Shown here piece by piece: positions 32,709 to 41,259 of a DNA stretch of 64,000 nucleotides (within the stretch, counting starts at the first letter, position 1; each line of letters starts with the position of its first letter). The notes under the pieces are model-generated. The model saw nothing but the letters and a program-made list of their open reading frames with translations, searched no databases and was not told where the DNA came from. Source of the DNA: Verrucomicrobiia bacterium (GTDB taxonomy: Bacteria > Verrucomicrobiota > Verrucomicrobiia > Opitutales > Opitutaceae); assembly GCA_011525695.1 (NCBI GenBank), contig WYBX01000057.1, positions 1-64,000 of the forward strand, written 5' to 3'. The translations under genes and the position numbers were made by a program.

Positions 32709-32963
32709 CTATTTTGGCCAGTTGGCCGTGAGGAGCGCAGCGACATCCGCTCCAAATTGGTCCTGAATGTTCTCGGCCTCCCGGATAGGCAGCGCCAGAG
32801 CGCCGAGTCCGTGAAGTCGGCCCCAACCGCGCACGTCGATAACTTGTTCGCCACGAGCGTCGAAAATCTTCTGCCCTTCGGGGCAGTAATGAAAAGGGGC
32901 GGTGAATGCCCGCTTGGCTGTTTCGAACATATTCGTCGTGTGGCGTTGCAGTTGGCCGCTCAT
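32709..32963 (-). CDS. Small phage early protein, unknown
   Basis: An 84-residue protein with FDARGEQVIDVRGWGRLHGL. Its start overlaps the upstream stop by ATGA. No function is recognised. Confidence 0.6.
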   Translation of the reverse strand: MSGQLQRHTTNMFETAKRAFTAPFHYCPEGQKIFDARGEQVIDVRGWGRLHGLGALALPIREAENIQDQFGADVAALLTANWPK

Positions 32964-33184
32964 GTCAGCGGCGGCCGGTGTGGATTGAGCCTGCTGCGCC
33001 ACACATCGCGGCCGGTGCGGCCAGAGTAACGCGGCTTGCGAATCAAGAGATCCAGCACAGCGAACCGTTTCCGATCCAACTCGTCCGCGCGTGCGGACCA
33101 CGCTATCTCGTCATTCCGCGCCGGTGCCGGAGAAGCAAGCGCACGCAAGTACGCGACGACGGCGATGTCGAGTTTCGTGATCAT
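32960..33184 (-). CDS. Small phage early protein, unknown
   Basis: A 74-residue protein starting MITKLDIAVVAYLRALASP. ATGA overlaps on both sides support it. It resembles small helical phage proteins without known function. Confidence 0.6.
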   Translation of the reverse strand: MITKLDIAVVAYLRALASPAPARNDEIAWSARADELDRKRFAVLDLLIRKPRYSGRTGRDVWRSRLNPHRPPLT

Positions 33185-33873
33185 GTGAGCGCGAGCGGTG
33201 CGGCGGCCGCCGGCTTTATCGCCGAGCGGATCTCCGTCCGGCGGCCGTGAATGTAGCCGGCATAAAGCGCGGCCTGCGCGCTCGGACTGGACATCGACTT
33301 GTTCTCCGTCTTGCCGATGTGCTGCGCGATGTAGCCGGCGACGGAGAGCTGCAGCTCGGTGCCCTTCACTTGCGGCTCCGCGGCCGGCGGCTCTGCCTCG
33401 GCGAGCTTCGTGCGCAGGCCAATCCACATTCCGTGCACGAAGCTGTATCGGTTGCGCAGCCGGCCGCGGTGCTTGCGCCAGCAGTACGCGAAATTCCGAA
33501 CGAGGAAATGGTACACGTAGAGCGCGACCTCGATGTCAGTCGCCGTCCCGACGAAGGAGAGCTTCTCACCCGCGGTTGGCCAACCGTCGACGATGCGCAC
33601 TGCCGAGCAGACGACCGGGTGCACGCGGAAGAATCGTGTCACAATCAGCGCGGCAAACCGACGGTCATATCCGAGGCGGGAAAGTGTGTCCGTATCCTGG
33701 TGCGTGATGGACGGTGCCGCTGCATCCGGGTTCAGCGAGTCCACCGTGACACGATATTCCTCCGCGAGCTGCATCGCCCGCTGCATCGCGAGTTGGGCCT
33801 CGTGAGGATTCGAGCTGCGCGCCAACCGGAGCAGCTTCTTGATCTTCTCAATGATCTCTGCGGGCGCGGTCAT
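33181..33873 (-). CDS. DUF2786-type phage protein
   Basis: A 230-residue protein. The N-terminal DUF2786 motif is visible (EIIEKIKKLLRLARSSNPHE, AMQLAEEYRV). The remainder has Tyr/His-rich helices (ALYVYHFLVRNFAYCW). DUF2786 proteins are common in transposable phages near replication genes, and their role is not established. Coupled by ATGA to the methyltransferase upstream. Confidence 0.75.
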   Translation of the reverse strand: MTAPAEIIEKIKKLLRLARSSNPHEAQLAMQRAMQLAEEYRVTVDSLNPDAAAPSITHQDTDTLSRLGYDRRFAALIVTRFFRVHPVVCSAVRIVDGWPTAGEKLSFVGTATDIEVALYVYHFLVRNFAYCWRKHRGRLRNRYSFVHGMWIGLRTKLAEAEPPAAEPQVKGTELQLSVAGYIAQHIGKTENKSMSSPSAQAALYAGYIHGRRTEIRSAIKPAAAAPLALT

Positions 33874-34742
33874 CCGAAATACCTCCTCACTTCCCGCCCG
33901 ATCCATTCCCCGACCGGAATGCTGACGCCGAGCCCGATCTGGCGAAATGCCTCCGAGTCCGGCCCGGCGAACCGGAACGAGTCCGGCAGGCCCTGCAGGC
34001 GAGCGTATTCCCGCACAGTGTACGGGCGCGCGCCGTGCGGATAGCGGCGATCCGCGACGAGCCTCGTGCTGACATCGCGGTAATAATGAGCAACGCAGGT
34101 TGGCGCGATGTCGTCGCGCGCAGGGTCCGAAATAATCGGCCGGTCGCGGTATTTCCCGAGCAATCGCGCACGCACGTAGGGAGGGATATGCACCTGGGCG
34201 TCCCGTTCGATGATGTCACGCAGTCGCACGCGCTGGCGCGCGCGGGGCTCCCGCCACGCAAACGGCCGGCGCGAGCCAAGGATGATCAGCCGGTTGCGCC
34301 GCTGTGGGAGCCATAGCTCGGAGCGAACCGGACAGAAAACGTTCACGTAATAATCCGGCAGCTTGGTCATTGCCTCCATGACGACAGGAAACCGTCGCAT
34401 GCCGGGCACATTCTCGACGACGTACAACTCCGGCCGCTGAATCGCCACGTGCCGGAAGAAGTGCAGGAACAAGTCGTCACCGGTGCGCGTGCCGTGCAAG
34501 TCGGCAGCCGTCGAGTACCGATCACACGGGTACGTTGCTACCATCACCTCGCAGCGCTTTTCCTGCTGAACCAGTTTCAGCCGAAGATCGCAGGCGGTGA
34601 TCTCGTGATCGAAGTTCAACCGGTGAGTCGCGACGCAGCGGGAGTCGATTTCAAAACTCTGCTGGAGTTCGAGCCCGCCACGCTTCAGCCCGAGGTCCAT
34701 CAGGCCAGCGCCGGAGAAGTAGCTGTCTACACGGATGCTCAT
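33870..34742 (-). CDS. Phage DNA (cytosine-5) methyltransferase
   Basis: A 290-residue compact enzyme. Motif I FSGAGLMDLG (9-18), motif IV Pro-Cys in TYPCDRYS (catalytic C73), motif VI VVENVPGM (110-112 ENV) and motif VIII QRRNR (147-151) are in order. Motif X-like residues are near the C terminus (GLGVSIPVGEWIG). It probably methylates phage DNA against host restriction. The target-recognition region is short, so specificity cannot be read. No cognate endonuclease is nearby, so it is an orphan. Confidence 0.9.
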   Translation of the reverse strand: MSIRVDSYFSGAGLMDLGLKRGGLELQQSFEIDSRCVATHRLNFDHEITACDLRLKLVQQEKRCEVMVATYPCDRYSTAADLHGTRTGDDLFLHFFRHVAIQRPELYVVENVPGMRRFPVVMEAMTKLPDYYVNVFCPVRSELWLPQRRNRLIILGSRRPFAWREPRARQRVRLRDIIERDAQVHIPPYVRARLLGKYRDRPIISDPARDDIAPTCVAHYYRDVSTRLVADRRYPHGARPYTVREYARLQGLPDSFRFAGPDSEAFRQIGLGVSIPVGEWIGREVRRYFG

Positions 34743-35011
34743 GCCTGCTTTGCCAGCGATTCCACCTTGTACGGCTGGCCGCTCTTGAGCGGCGATAGCC
34801 GGAGCCAGTCGCTGACGAGGGAGCCGTTGAGCTGCTCGGAGACACGCTGCGTACGCCTGATCGCCCGACTGGCGTCGCGCGTCTGCGCGAACATCGCGAC
34901 CGGCGATCCGGGGATCAGCACGCCGCCGCGCTTCGTGTTCACGGTGGCTGCCGCGTTGTACAGGTAGCACGGCAGGCCGCCTTGCGTAACGATATAGCCG
35001 ACGGTCTTCAT
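34739..35011 (-). CDS. Small phage early protein, unknown
   Basis: A 90-residue protein (MKTVGYIVTQGGLPCYLYN) with ATGA overlaps at both ends. The N-terminal strand pattern suggests a small alpha/beta fold. Conserved position before the methyltransferase is the only context. Confidence 0.6.
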   Translation of the reverse strand: MKTVGYIVTQGGLPCYLYNAAATVNTKRGGVLIPGSPVAMFAQTRDASRAIRRTQRVSEQLNGSLVSDWLRLSPLKSGQPYKVESLAKQA

Positions 35012-35517
35012 GCGGTCCCTTCTTTCTCGCGTGTCGTCGCAAAAGCGCTCAGGCATGCCTCGCGCAGCATGGCTACGCGGGCGGCGAACCGGCCATCGAT
35101 TGTGATGCGACTCTCCACTACGCGCGCCGCGTAAATCACGGTGCTATGGTCGCGGTTAAAAGCGGCACCGACCGCAATGGTGCTCGCAGGCGTGAGCATG
35201 CGGGCAAGTGCCATTGCCACCTGCCTCCCGGTGGCAAGCGACTCGTGCCGGCCGCCATTACATAATGAGTCCACCGTTTCGCCGAAATCACGCGCGACCA
35301 CGCGTTGGATGATCTCGATCTGCTCGGCGATCTGTATCTCGGGGTGTAACCAAGCCCATGCCTCGGTGAGCGCACCATCGCGGGTCTTCGCCGCGAGATC
35401 GTGCGCACGCTGGCGCCCTTCGAAGCCGTAGGGATAAACGAGCGCGAAGTCGCCCCCATCCGCCACGACCGCACACTTGCCCAGCTCGAGCGCAGCCTCT
35501 ATTTCCGGGATCGTCAT
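35008..35517 (-). CDS. DnaA domain-IV-like phage protein
   Basis: A 169-residue protein. The C-terminal part reads like the DnaA box-binding helix-turn-helix: GRQVAMALARMLTPASTIAV, then FNRDHSTVIYAARVVE, which carries the diagnostic DHSTV. The AAA+ domain of DnaA is absent; the first 85 residues are unassigned. It could bind DnaA boxes in the phage or host origin to attract or block DnaA. It sits in the replication-gene part of the early operon. Confidence 0.72.
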   Translation of the reverse strand: MTIPEIEAALELGKCAVVADGGDFALVYPYGFEGRQRAHDLAAKTRDGALTEAWAWLHPEIQIAEQIEIIQRVVARDFGETVDSLCNGGRHESLATGRQVAMALARMLTPASTIAVGAAFNRDHSTVIYAARVVESRITIDGRFAARVAMLREACLSAFATTREKEGTA

Positions 35518-35521
35518 GGCG

Positions 35522-35965
35522 TCAGGGTCCGAACTGGGTGTGATCGTCGTCCGGCCAGTTCGCTCGCTCCGCCGCCGACGGGGTCACCAACGCCGGCCGG
35601 ACGTCCGGATGCGAATGTGCGGCGAACCGTGCCAGCGCATTAACGTCGTGGTGCGGGCCGAAAATTCGCTCGCCACGGTAGAGAAACAGCTCCCGCAATT
35701 CGTGCTCCTCGGCCCAGCGCACCGCGGAGAAGGCGGTCTGCACGACCTCGCTCTGTGTCATGTGCGGCGAGACGTACCATTTGCGGCCGTGCTGCAATTC
35801 CGGGAGTGGCGCTACGGTGCCGGGCTGCGCGTCGTTATCCGGTGCCGCAAAAAGCACCTGCAGGAAGAATCCGTCGCCCATCGGCCCGACCCGGAACTGC
35901 CAGTCCTTGTAGCGGACTTCGTGCAGGATCAGCCGCACGTCCATTTCTGAGAGTCGCATACTCAT
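35522..35965 (-). CDS. Phage early protein, unknown
   Basis: A 147-residue protein (MSMRLSEMDVRLILHEVRYK). Its start overlaps the Gam stop by ATGA. No catalytic motif is visible. Three conserved-looking aromatic stretches (DWQFRVGPMGDGFFLQ, KWYVSPHM) suggest a beta-rich core. Confidence 0.6.
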   Translation of the reverse strand: MSMRLSEMDVRLILHEVRYKDWQFRVGPMGDGFFLQVLFAAPDNDAQPGTVAPLPELQHGRKWYVSPHMTQSEVVQTAFSAVRWAEEHELRELFLYRGERIFGPHHDVNALARFAAHSHPDVRPALVTPSAAERANWPDDDHTQFGP

Positions 35966-36516
35966 GCTGCCGCCTCCGATTTGATTGCTTCTGCGGTCCC
36001 GACGTTCGCCTCGATAAAGAACGCTTCCTCCTGCACGACTTCGACACCGACCTTGGCCAGCGCGGCGACGACCTTCGGCGTGCGCTTCTTCGCCGAGAGG
36101 AGCATCGCATCCTTTGCCGGCTCCTGCTTCACGCGGATCCAACGGCGGTACTTCAGCCGCTTGAGCAGTTCCATCACCTTTGTCCAGGTGAACCCTTTCA
36201 GCGGCTTCAACGTGGGATTGCCCGTTCGCCAACCCCATGTGCCGGCGGCCGTGCGGCCGCTCTTGAGTTTCTCCTCATCGGGCAGCAACTCGGCGCGGTG
36301 CTCGGTGGCGTACCGCTCAGCGAGCGCGGCCTGCGTGGTGCGAATGTTCTCCTGCTCCGCGATCTTCGCCTCGTAGCGAGCCTTCAGGCGAGCGACGGCG
36401 ACATCACGACGGGCCGCGAGATAGCGGACCAGCACGTCCGCGTCGGCTGCGGCATTGACGGAGGCTTCGAACTCTTCGCGCGTGGCCAGGGACTTGGGTT
36501 TGATGCGTTTGCTCAT
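35962..36516 (-). CDS. gam: Gam-like host-nuclease inhibitor
   Basis: A 184-residue protein with the Mu Gam layout: a long helical hairpin (residues 15-75) followed by WGWRTGNPTLKPL and RRWIRVKQEPAKDAML, then a short C-terminal strand region ending in EEAFFIEAN. Gam binds DNA ends as a Ku-like dimer and blocks RecBCD-type nucleases during transposition. Its place downstream of MuA and MuB fits transposable phages. Overlaps both neighbours by 4 nt. Confidence 0.8.
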   Translation of the reverse strand: MSKRIKPKSLATREEFEASVNAAADADVLVRYLAARRDVAVARLKARYEAKIAEQENIRTTQAALAERYATEHRAELLPDEEKLKSGRTAAGTWGWRTGNPTLKPLKGFTWTKVMELLKRLKYRRWIRVKQEPAKDAMLLSAKKRTPKVVAALAKVGVEVVQEEAFFIEANVGTAEAIKSEAAA

Positions 36517-36698
36517 GGAGTGTGGAGGGTGAGGAGGAGTTCGCCGAAAAGGATTGCACCGGTGACAAGACCCGCAGCGTAGAAAGCCGCGAGGAGCAGC
36601 AGCACGAGGGCGCGAGAGCACGAGTGCGGCGCCCGCGTGTGCTCGACGGGACAGAGCCCTGCAAGCCGGCCCGGCCGGGCATTCGGGAAGTGCTTCAC
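36513..36698 (-). CDS. Single-helix phage membrane peptide
   Basis: A 61-residue peptide with a GTG start inside the upstream stop (GTGA) and one helix (ALVLLLLAAFYAAGLVTGAILF). The start is part of a repeated GGTGCGTCGTGA junction. Function unknown. Confidence 0.55.
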   Translation of the reverse strand: MKHFPNARPGRLAGLCPVEHTRAPHSCSRALVLLLLAAFYAAGLVTGAILFGELLLTLHTP

Positions 36699-36949
36699 GA
36701 CGCACCGCCTTCTTGCCGGGTCACCGCTGGACCGAAGAGCGCCAGCGTCTTCTGGGTACGGCTTTCTACCTGGTGCTGGTACTCGGCGCGGGCAAAATGC
36801 TCCTTCGCGATCCGGAGACTTTCACGGGCGAACATGTATTCGTGGAACGCATCGACCGGGTCGAAGTCCACGACCTCGCGATAATTCGCCATATGCGCCT
36901 GCCCCTGCGCGATGAACTCTTCCGCGATTGCGAGCGAGAAGGACTTCAC
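36695..36949 (-). CDS. Small phage early protein, unknown
   Basis: An 84-residue helical protein (VDFDPVDAFHEYMFARESLR). GTG start in the repeated junction cassette; it ends in GGAS like the next two genes because all share the same junction. Function unknown. Confidence 0.6.
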   Translation of the reverse strand: MKSFSLAIAEEFIAQGQAHMANYREVVDFDPVDAFHEYMFARESLRIAKEHFARAEYQHQVESRTQKTLALFGPAVTRQEGGAS

Positions 36950-37173
36950 GACGCACCTCCAATCTTCGGGCAGGCCGGGAGATCGGTCCAGGCGTAGACG
37001 TTTTCAGGGTCGACGGGATGCCCGGTGCTGAGGAGCCACCCGCTCACGAGGATACCGCCCGTGCCCACCCGCTCGACGCGGTAGCCCTCGGATGCCTGGG
37101 CCTCGCCCACAATGGCAAGCAGCACGTCCACAAGCGGCCGCGGCGGGTTTGTAGCTGGATTGTGCCAGATCAC
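36946..37173 (-). CDS. Small phage early protein, unknown
   Basis: A 75-residue protein (WHNPATNPPRPLVDVLLAIV) that resembles short DUF551-type phage proteins with a WxxP start. GTG start overlapping the upstream stop. The family match is weak. Confidence 0.55.
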   Translation of the reverse strand: MIWHNPATNPPRPLVDVLLAIVGEAQASEGYRVERVGTGGILVSGWLLSTGHPVDPENVYAWTDLPACPKIGGAS

Positions 37174-37445
37174 GACGCACCGCCCTTCTTTGCGCGCGTC
37201 CAGTTCGCCTTGTGCGCAGCGAGCGAGCGCTTGGTGATCGCGGGCACTTTCGCCGGCATTGTGTCTACGGCGCTGTCAGCGAGCGCTTCACGCGCCAGCC
37301 GATCGGCGGCGAGCAAATCGTTAAGGCTGAACTCGCCGCCGTGTCGGCTGGCATTCACCACCGCAAACCGAATCGAGCGACACGCAGCGAAGGCTGTCTC
37401 GACCTGGTCTGGGGTCCGGGCGGGCGCCGATTTCTTCGCGTTCAC
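37170..37445 (-). CDS. Small phage early protein, unknown
   Basis: A 91-residue protein with GTG start; AAAGGAG lies 7 nt upstream. Helical (PDQVETAFAACRSIRFAVVN, LAADRLAREALADSAV) with a basic tail. Overlaps both neighbours by 4 nt. Confidence 0.6.
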   Translation of the reverse strand: MNAKKSAPARTPDQVETAFAACRSIRFAVVNASRHGGEFSLNDLLAADRLAREALADSAVDTMPAKVPAITKRSLAAHKANWTRAKKGGAS

Positions 37446-37771
37446 GCTGCACGCTCCTTTCCTGCCGTGAACGGCGCGGCGGCCGGCACGAGCGCAAGCG
37501 CCGTGCGATTTCGATAGCGCGGCGGCGTGCGGTACTCTTCGCGCGGATAGTTGGTCTGTTCGACCTGCAGGCAGAAACCGCGCCGGTCGCTGCACTCCGC
37601 CATGAATCCATCCTTGTGCCAACAGAGCGCGTCGGGCGCCCGGCCGAAGTATTTTCGGAACATAACAGCGGCGACGACCCGGATGCGGGCCGCTGGCGCG
37701 GAGCATTGCCGCGGTGGCCAGAAATCCAAGTGGATGCCGGGGCGCATGACGGTCCAAGTGTAGTAACGCAT
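37442..37771 (-). CDS. Phage early protein, unknown
   Basis: A 109-residue protein (MRYYTWTVMRPGIHLDFWPP) lying between MuB and the small-gene chain. Its stop overlaps the next GTG start. It has several Cys and Trp residues but no clear motif. Confidence 0.6.
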   Translation of the reverse strand: MRYYTWTVMRPGIHLDFWPPRQCSAPAARIRVVAAVMFRKYFGRAPDALCWHKDGFMAECSDRRGFCLQVEQTNYPREEYRTPPRYRNRTALALVPAAAPFTAGKERAA

Positions 37772-37783
37772 GGCACGTCCGGC

Positions 37784-38884
37784 TTACGCCGCCTCCTCCT
37801 GGTTTTCGTACCGCGCAACCTTCGTGAAGAAGTCGTGCGCGCGGATGACATCGCTCCACTCGACGCGCCGGCCCAGCTTCGCCGCACGGCGCTTGGCGGA
37901 GACAAGCCGCGTAATCCACAGGCCGAGACCATCCTGCGAGATGATTGTGGACTGCAGCTCCAGCGCATCGCCCGTCGCGGGCGCCAGCCCGTAGTGCTTG
38001 GCGAAGGTGTTCAGATCCGCCCGGCTCGGGATGTCCGGGAGCTGAAACCCATCGGTATTCAGCCCACGGCGCCGCAGCTGCTTGAAGAAATTTGCGTTTT
38101 CGAAGCCCTTGAGCCCGTCGCGAAAGACATTCGTGCCGAAGAGCGCCATGCCCGGCTCCTTCGCATCGAAGACTTCGATCAGGAAATCGAGCGTGGCGAG
38201 TTGCGCCCGTGAGAGCTTGTCGAGCGCCCGGCCATGCGAATCGGAGAACGCCCGGTGGAGCTGGTCGACGATGAGCAGCATCCGGCCGTCGAAGGCGTCG
38301 ATGATCCGGCGCCGGAGTTCGCGCGTCTTCGCCCGTGCACTGAACCGAAGCGCTTCCGCCCCGTTGGCGAGGAAGTTGGCCAGCGCACCGCCCACCGGCA
38401 TTTCCCAATAGACCACGTCGCCCTTGTGCCGCTCGGCAAATTCCTTCAGCGACCGGCTCTTCCCGATCTGCGATTCGCCGTAGGCGAACACCATCCGCCG
38501 GTACTCCTGGGCTGCCGTGCACAGCTTCCAGACGTGCCGGGAAAGGTTTGTCTCGATGAAGGGTGCGCGATCCCCTTTACCGGCCGCCCGCTCGGCTTCC
38601 TGTGCCAGCCGCACCTTGCGGATCGCGTCGCAGACCTCGTCGAGGTTGCCCGCGTACTTCAGATCCGACCCGTAGAGCCGGGAAATCGTGCTCTCACTGT
38701 AGCCGATCAGCTCGCCGAGCTGCTTGTTGGTGAGGTCACGCTCGTCTCCGTGGCAGTGCAGCCAGCGCAGCTCCGTGCGCTGGTCGTCAGGCAGATTGGC
38801 GGTGTTGCGGTTGACGGCATCTCCAGGGCGGCGCTCGCGGCGTGCGCTGGATTGTGGGGCTTGGGTTTCACTCATTGCTTCCAT
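37784..38884 (-). CDS. MuB-like AAA+ transposition ATPase
   Basis: A 366-residue protein. An N-terminal helix-turn-helix (LTNKQLGELIGYSESTISRL, residues 51-70) precedes an AAA+ core with Walker A GESQIGKS (136-143) and Walker B RMLLIVDQ (201-208). MuB binds target DNA, gives target immunity and activates the transposase. It is directly downstream of the transposase gene, as in Mu. A second ATG at 38875 is also possible. Confidence 0.88.
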   Translation of the reverse strand: MEAMSETQAPQSSARRERRPGDAVNRNTANLPDDQRTELRWLHCHGDERDLTNKQLGELIGYSESTISRLYGSDLKYAGNLDEVCDAIRKVRLAQEAERAAGKGDRAPFIETNLSRHVWKLCTAAQEYRRMVFAYGESQIGKSRSLKEFAERHKGDVVYWEMPVGGALANFLANGAEALRFSARAKTRELRRRIIDAFDGRMLLIVDQLHRAFSDSHGRALDKLSRAQLATLDFLIEVFDAKEPGMALFGTNVFRDGLKGFENANFFKQLRRRGLNTDGFQLPDIPSRADLNTFAKHYGLAPATGDALELQSTIISQDGLGLWITRLVSAKRRAAKLGRRVEWSDVIRAHDFFTKVARYENQEEAA

Positions 38885-38918
38885 GGGCGTGTTCAGGGTT
38901 GAGGTTGGAGGGAACGGA

Positions 38919-41243
38919 TCAGAGGTAGTCTTCGAGGGATTCTTCGGCGGGTTCCGACGGCGCTTCGTCGGCCACCGTGGCCGGCACGCCGGCACCTCCC
39001 AGGAAAGTTTCGTCGTCGTCAGCCGTCAGCGCGGCCCGGCGCTTGGAAGCCGCCAGTTCGCGCTGCGTGGCTTCGTGTGCCTCCTTGCGCTCGCGCTGGC
39101 GGCGTTCGGCGGCCTGCAGTTCGGATTCGACAATCGCCGATGCCAGCCGCTCGCCGGTCGGCGTCGTGACGTTCTCGCTCTGCGGCACGGTGCGGTTGAG
39201 CGTGGCGGTGATGCCGAGTTCCCGGTCGTGCTTGGCCTCAGCGACCAGCGCTGCGTTCACCGCGGCATCCTCGGCGAGCTTCTTCTCTTCCGCCTGATGC
39301 AGCGGACGGGAACGCACCTCCGAGAGGAGCGATCCGTACAGTTTAGCCGCCTCCCTCTCCGCGTCGGTGATGGCGACAGGGTCGGTGATGTCCACCTTGC
39401 CGGTCGGACCGCCCCAGCGGCGCACCTCTCCGAGCCAGCGGCCGTCCAGGTGCGCCACATGTGCGTGATCGGGCCGTGTAGGATCGAAGTAGACGAGCAC
39501 GTTGGATCCCTGGGGGATCTGCGCGATCGGGCTCTGCGCATCGAAGGCCCAAGTGTATCCGGTCTTGTTGTGCGTGAACGTGAGGTGCCGGCTCTTCACC
39601 TCGGCCTTCTTCGGCGTGAGGAGGAGCATCATGAGCGTGGCCGAATCGACCTTCGTGCATTGCACTTGCGGCCATAGTTTGGCCCAGCGCTCCAGCGGAC
39701 TCTCCGGCCGGTCGTTGGGGATTACCTGCGTCTGCTCCTCGGACGTCAGCTCCGCGAGCTGCTCCCAAGGCTGCCATGGCGCCATCTCCTCGTTGCGACG
39801 CCATTCGTATACGCGATCGAAGCCGAGCAGCTCATGGTCGGTGCGCTGCTCGATCCAGCGGAAGATCTGCAGGTACACGTCGCACAGCTCCGCAGGCGAG
39901 CGGAAGGGAGGTCGGGCGCGCCCGAGCTGCTCGTCGGAGAGCTGGGCGTCCCGCGGGCCGGTGCCGATCAACCGCTGCGTGACGCGGAGCTTCTCCTCCA
40001 GGTCGGCCGGCTTCACGAGGTAATGCGCCCCCTTCTGGCCGGGTAGTTCACCGGCTGCTATGTTGTGCAGCAGGTTGAAGAAAGACTCGATCCAGCCCTT
40101 CAGCCACGGCTTGCCGCCGGTGTCGCCGAAGCCGCTGCGCAGGACGCTCTGATCGATCGTACTCGTGCGCGTGATCGCGACGCGGCCGGCAAACAGATTC
40201 ATGAACGTGGCCTGCAACTCCGCGGTGACCGCTGCGGCCGCCTTCTCGCAGAGGATCGTCATCCCATGCGCCGGGATTCCGTAGTCGCGGATGACGCCGA
40301 AGAGGAGCAGCCGCACCTCGGCGCGCGTGATCGCCTGTTTGGTGACCTTGGCCTTCTTCTCCTCGCCTGACTTCTGCGGCAGCCGGGGTTTCAAAATCAT
40401 CCCCAGGATCCGACGCGTGGCGACGTCCATCGCCACGACTCCGGCCATGGGGCAGACCGCACGGATCATCCTGCTGCCGCTGACGTCCCACTGGTGCACG
40501 TAGCAGAGCTGGTCGATCTCGAAGTCGTCGATCACGACAAGCTGCAGCGGCTTTAGCCGGCCAGGGTCGCGCACGAGGCTGGGCAGTTCGGCCTTCATCG
40601 CCGCGAATCCGCGTGACTTCAGCTTCCGGGTAGCGGTGAGCGGCTGGTACTCGTACAGCGTGCTGCGACTCCAGCCCTTGGGATAGCCGGGGCACACCGG
40701 CGGCAAGTCGCGCTCCGGGTAGAGCGTAGCGTAGTGCTCCCGCCACGTGCCGTATCCGGGGATAGACTCGCCCGCGTCCCATGCCCGGTACAGCTTCTTC
40801 ATGGCCTGCTTCATCGAACGGCCGTTGTTCTCGCAGAGGGCGCGGAAATGCTGGATGAAGTCTGCCGGCAGCTTCTCGGATCCGTTTGTGAACTTCCGCA
40901 TCAGCCCGCGCCAACCGGTGTCCTTCCACTTGTAATACAGGTTGCGCAGGTTGCTCGCCCCGTAGCCAGGTACCGCGCGGAGCTGGAATCCGAGCGTCTC
41001 GCTCATGGCGACGATCCCGCCCGACTCCATTTTAGCGAACAGCGAGAGCAGGAACTTGATCCGCTCCCGCTCCTGCGCCTTCACCTGATCGAAGTCCGGC
41101 ATGTCGTCCTCCGGGATCGCGTAGCGGCCGGTGGGAAACGGGATCATCTCCGCCCCGGTGGGGAGCTGCAGGTCGATGGGCTGGTGCGGACCGATTGGGG
41201 CGGCGGATTCGGTCACGGCGAGCTGGGCGTTGTGGGAGTTCAT
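38919..41243 (-). CDS. MuA-like DDE transposase
   Basis: A 774-residue protein. The N-terminal third is helical DNA-binding and DUF1320-free. The RNase H-like core begins at LQLVVIDDFEIDQL (first Asp D239 or D240) and ends with WLKGWIESFFNLLHN (Glu E386). At the second-acid position the sequence reads ILCEKAAAAVT, giving E333 instead of the usual Asp. A beta-barrel like Mu domain IIbeta follows (about 540-640), then a charged coiled-coil tail that may contact MuB. It joins phage ends to target DNA during integration and replicative transposition. Confidence 0.9.
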   Translation of the reverse strand: MNSHNAQLAVTESAAPIGPHQPIDLQLPTGAEMIPFPTGRYAIPEDDMPDFDQVKAQERERIKFLLSLFAKMESGGIVAMSETLGFQLRAVPGYGASNLRNLYYKWKDTGWRGLMRKFTNGSEKLPADFIQHFRALCENNGRSMKQAMKKLYRAWDAGESIPGYGTWREHYATLYPERDLPPVCPGYPKGWSRSTLYEYQPLTATRKLKSRGFAAMKAELPSLVRDPGRLKPLQLVVIDDFEIDQLCYVHQWDVSGSRMIRAVCPMAGVVAMDVATRRILGMILKPRLPQKSGEEKKAKVTKQAITRAEVRLLLFGVIRDYGIPAHGMTILCEKAAAAVTAELQATFMNLFAGRVAITRTSTIDQSVLRSGFGDTGGKPWLKGWIESFFNLLHNIAAGELPGQKGAHYLVKPADLEEKLRVTQRLIGTGPRDAQLSDEQLGRARPPFRSPAELCDVYLQIFRWIEQRTDHELLGFDRVYEWRRNEEMAPWQPWEQLAELTSEEQTQVIPNDRPESPLERWAKLWPQVQCTKVDSATLMMLLLTPKKAEVKSRHLTFTHNKTGYTWAFDAQSPIAQIPQGSNVLVYFDPTRPDHAHVAHLDGRWLGEVRRWGGPTGKVDITDPVAITDAEREAAKLYGSLLSEVRSRPLHQAEEKKLAEDAAVNAALVAEAKHDRELGITATLNRTVPQSENVTTPTGERLASAIVESELQAAERRQRERKEAHEATQRELAASKRRAALTADDDETFLGGAGVPATVADEAPSEPAEESLEDYL

Positions 41244-41259
41244 GGCGGGTAACGGGGGG

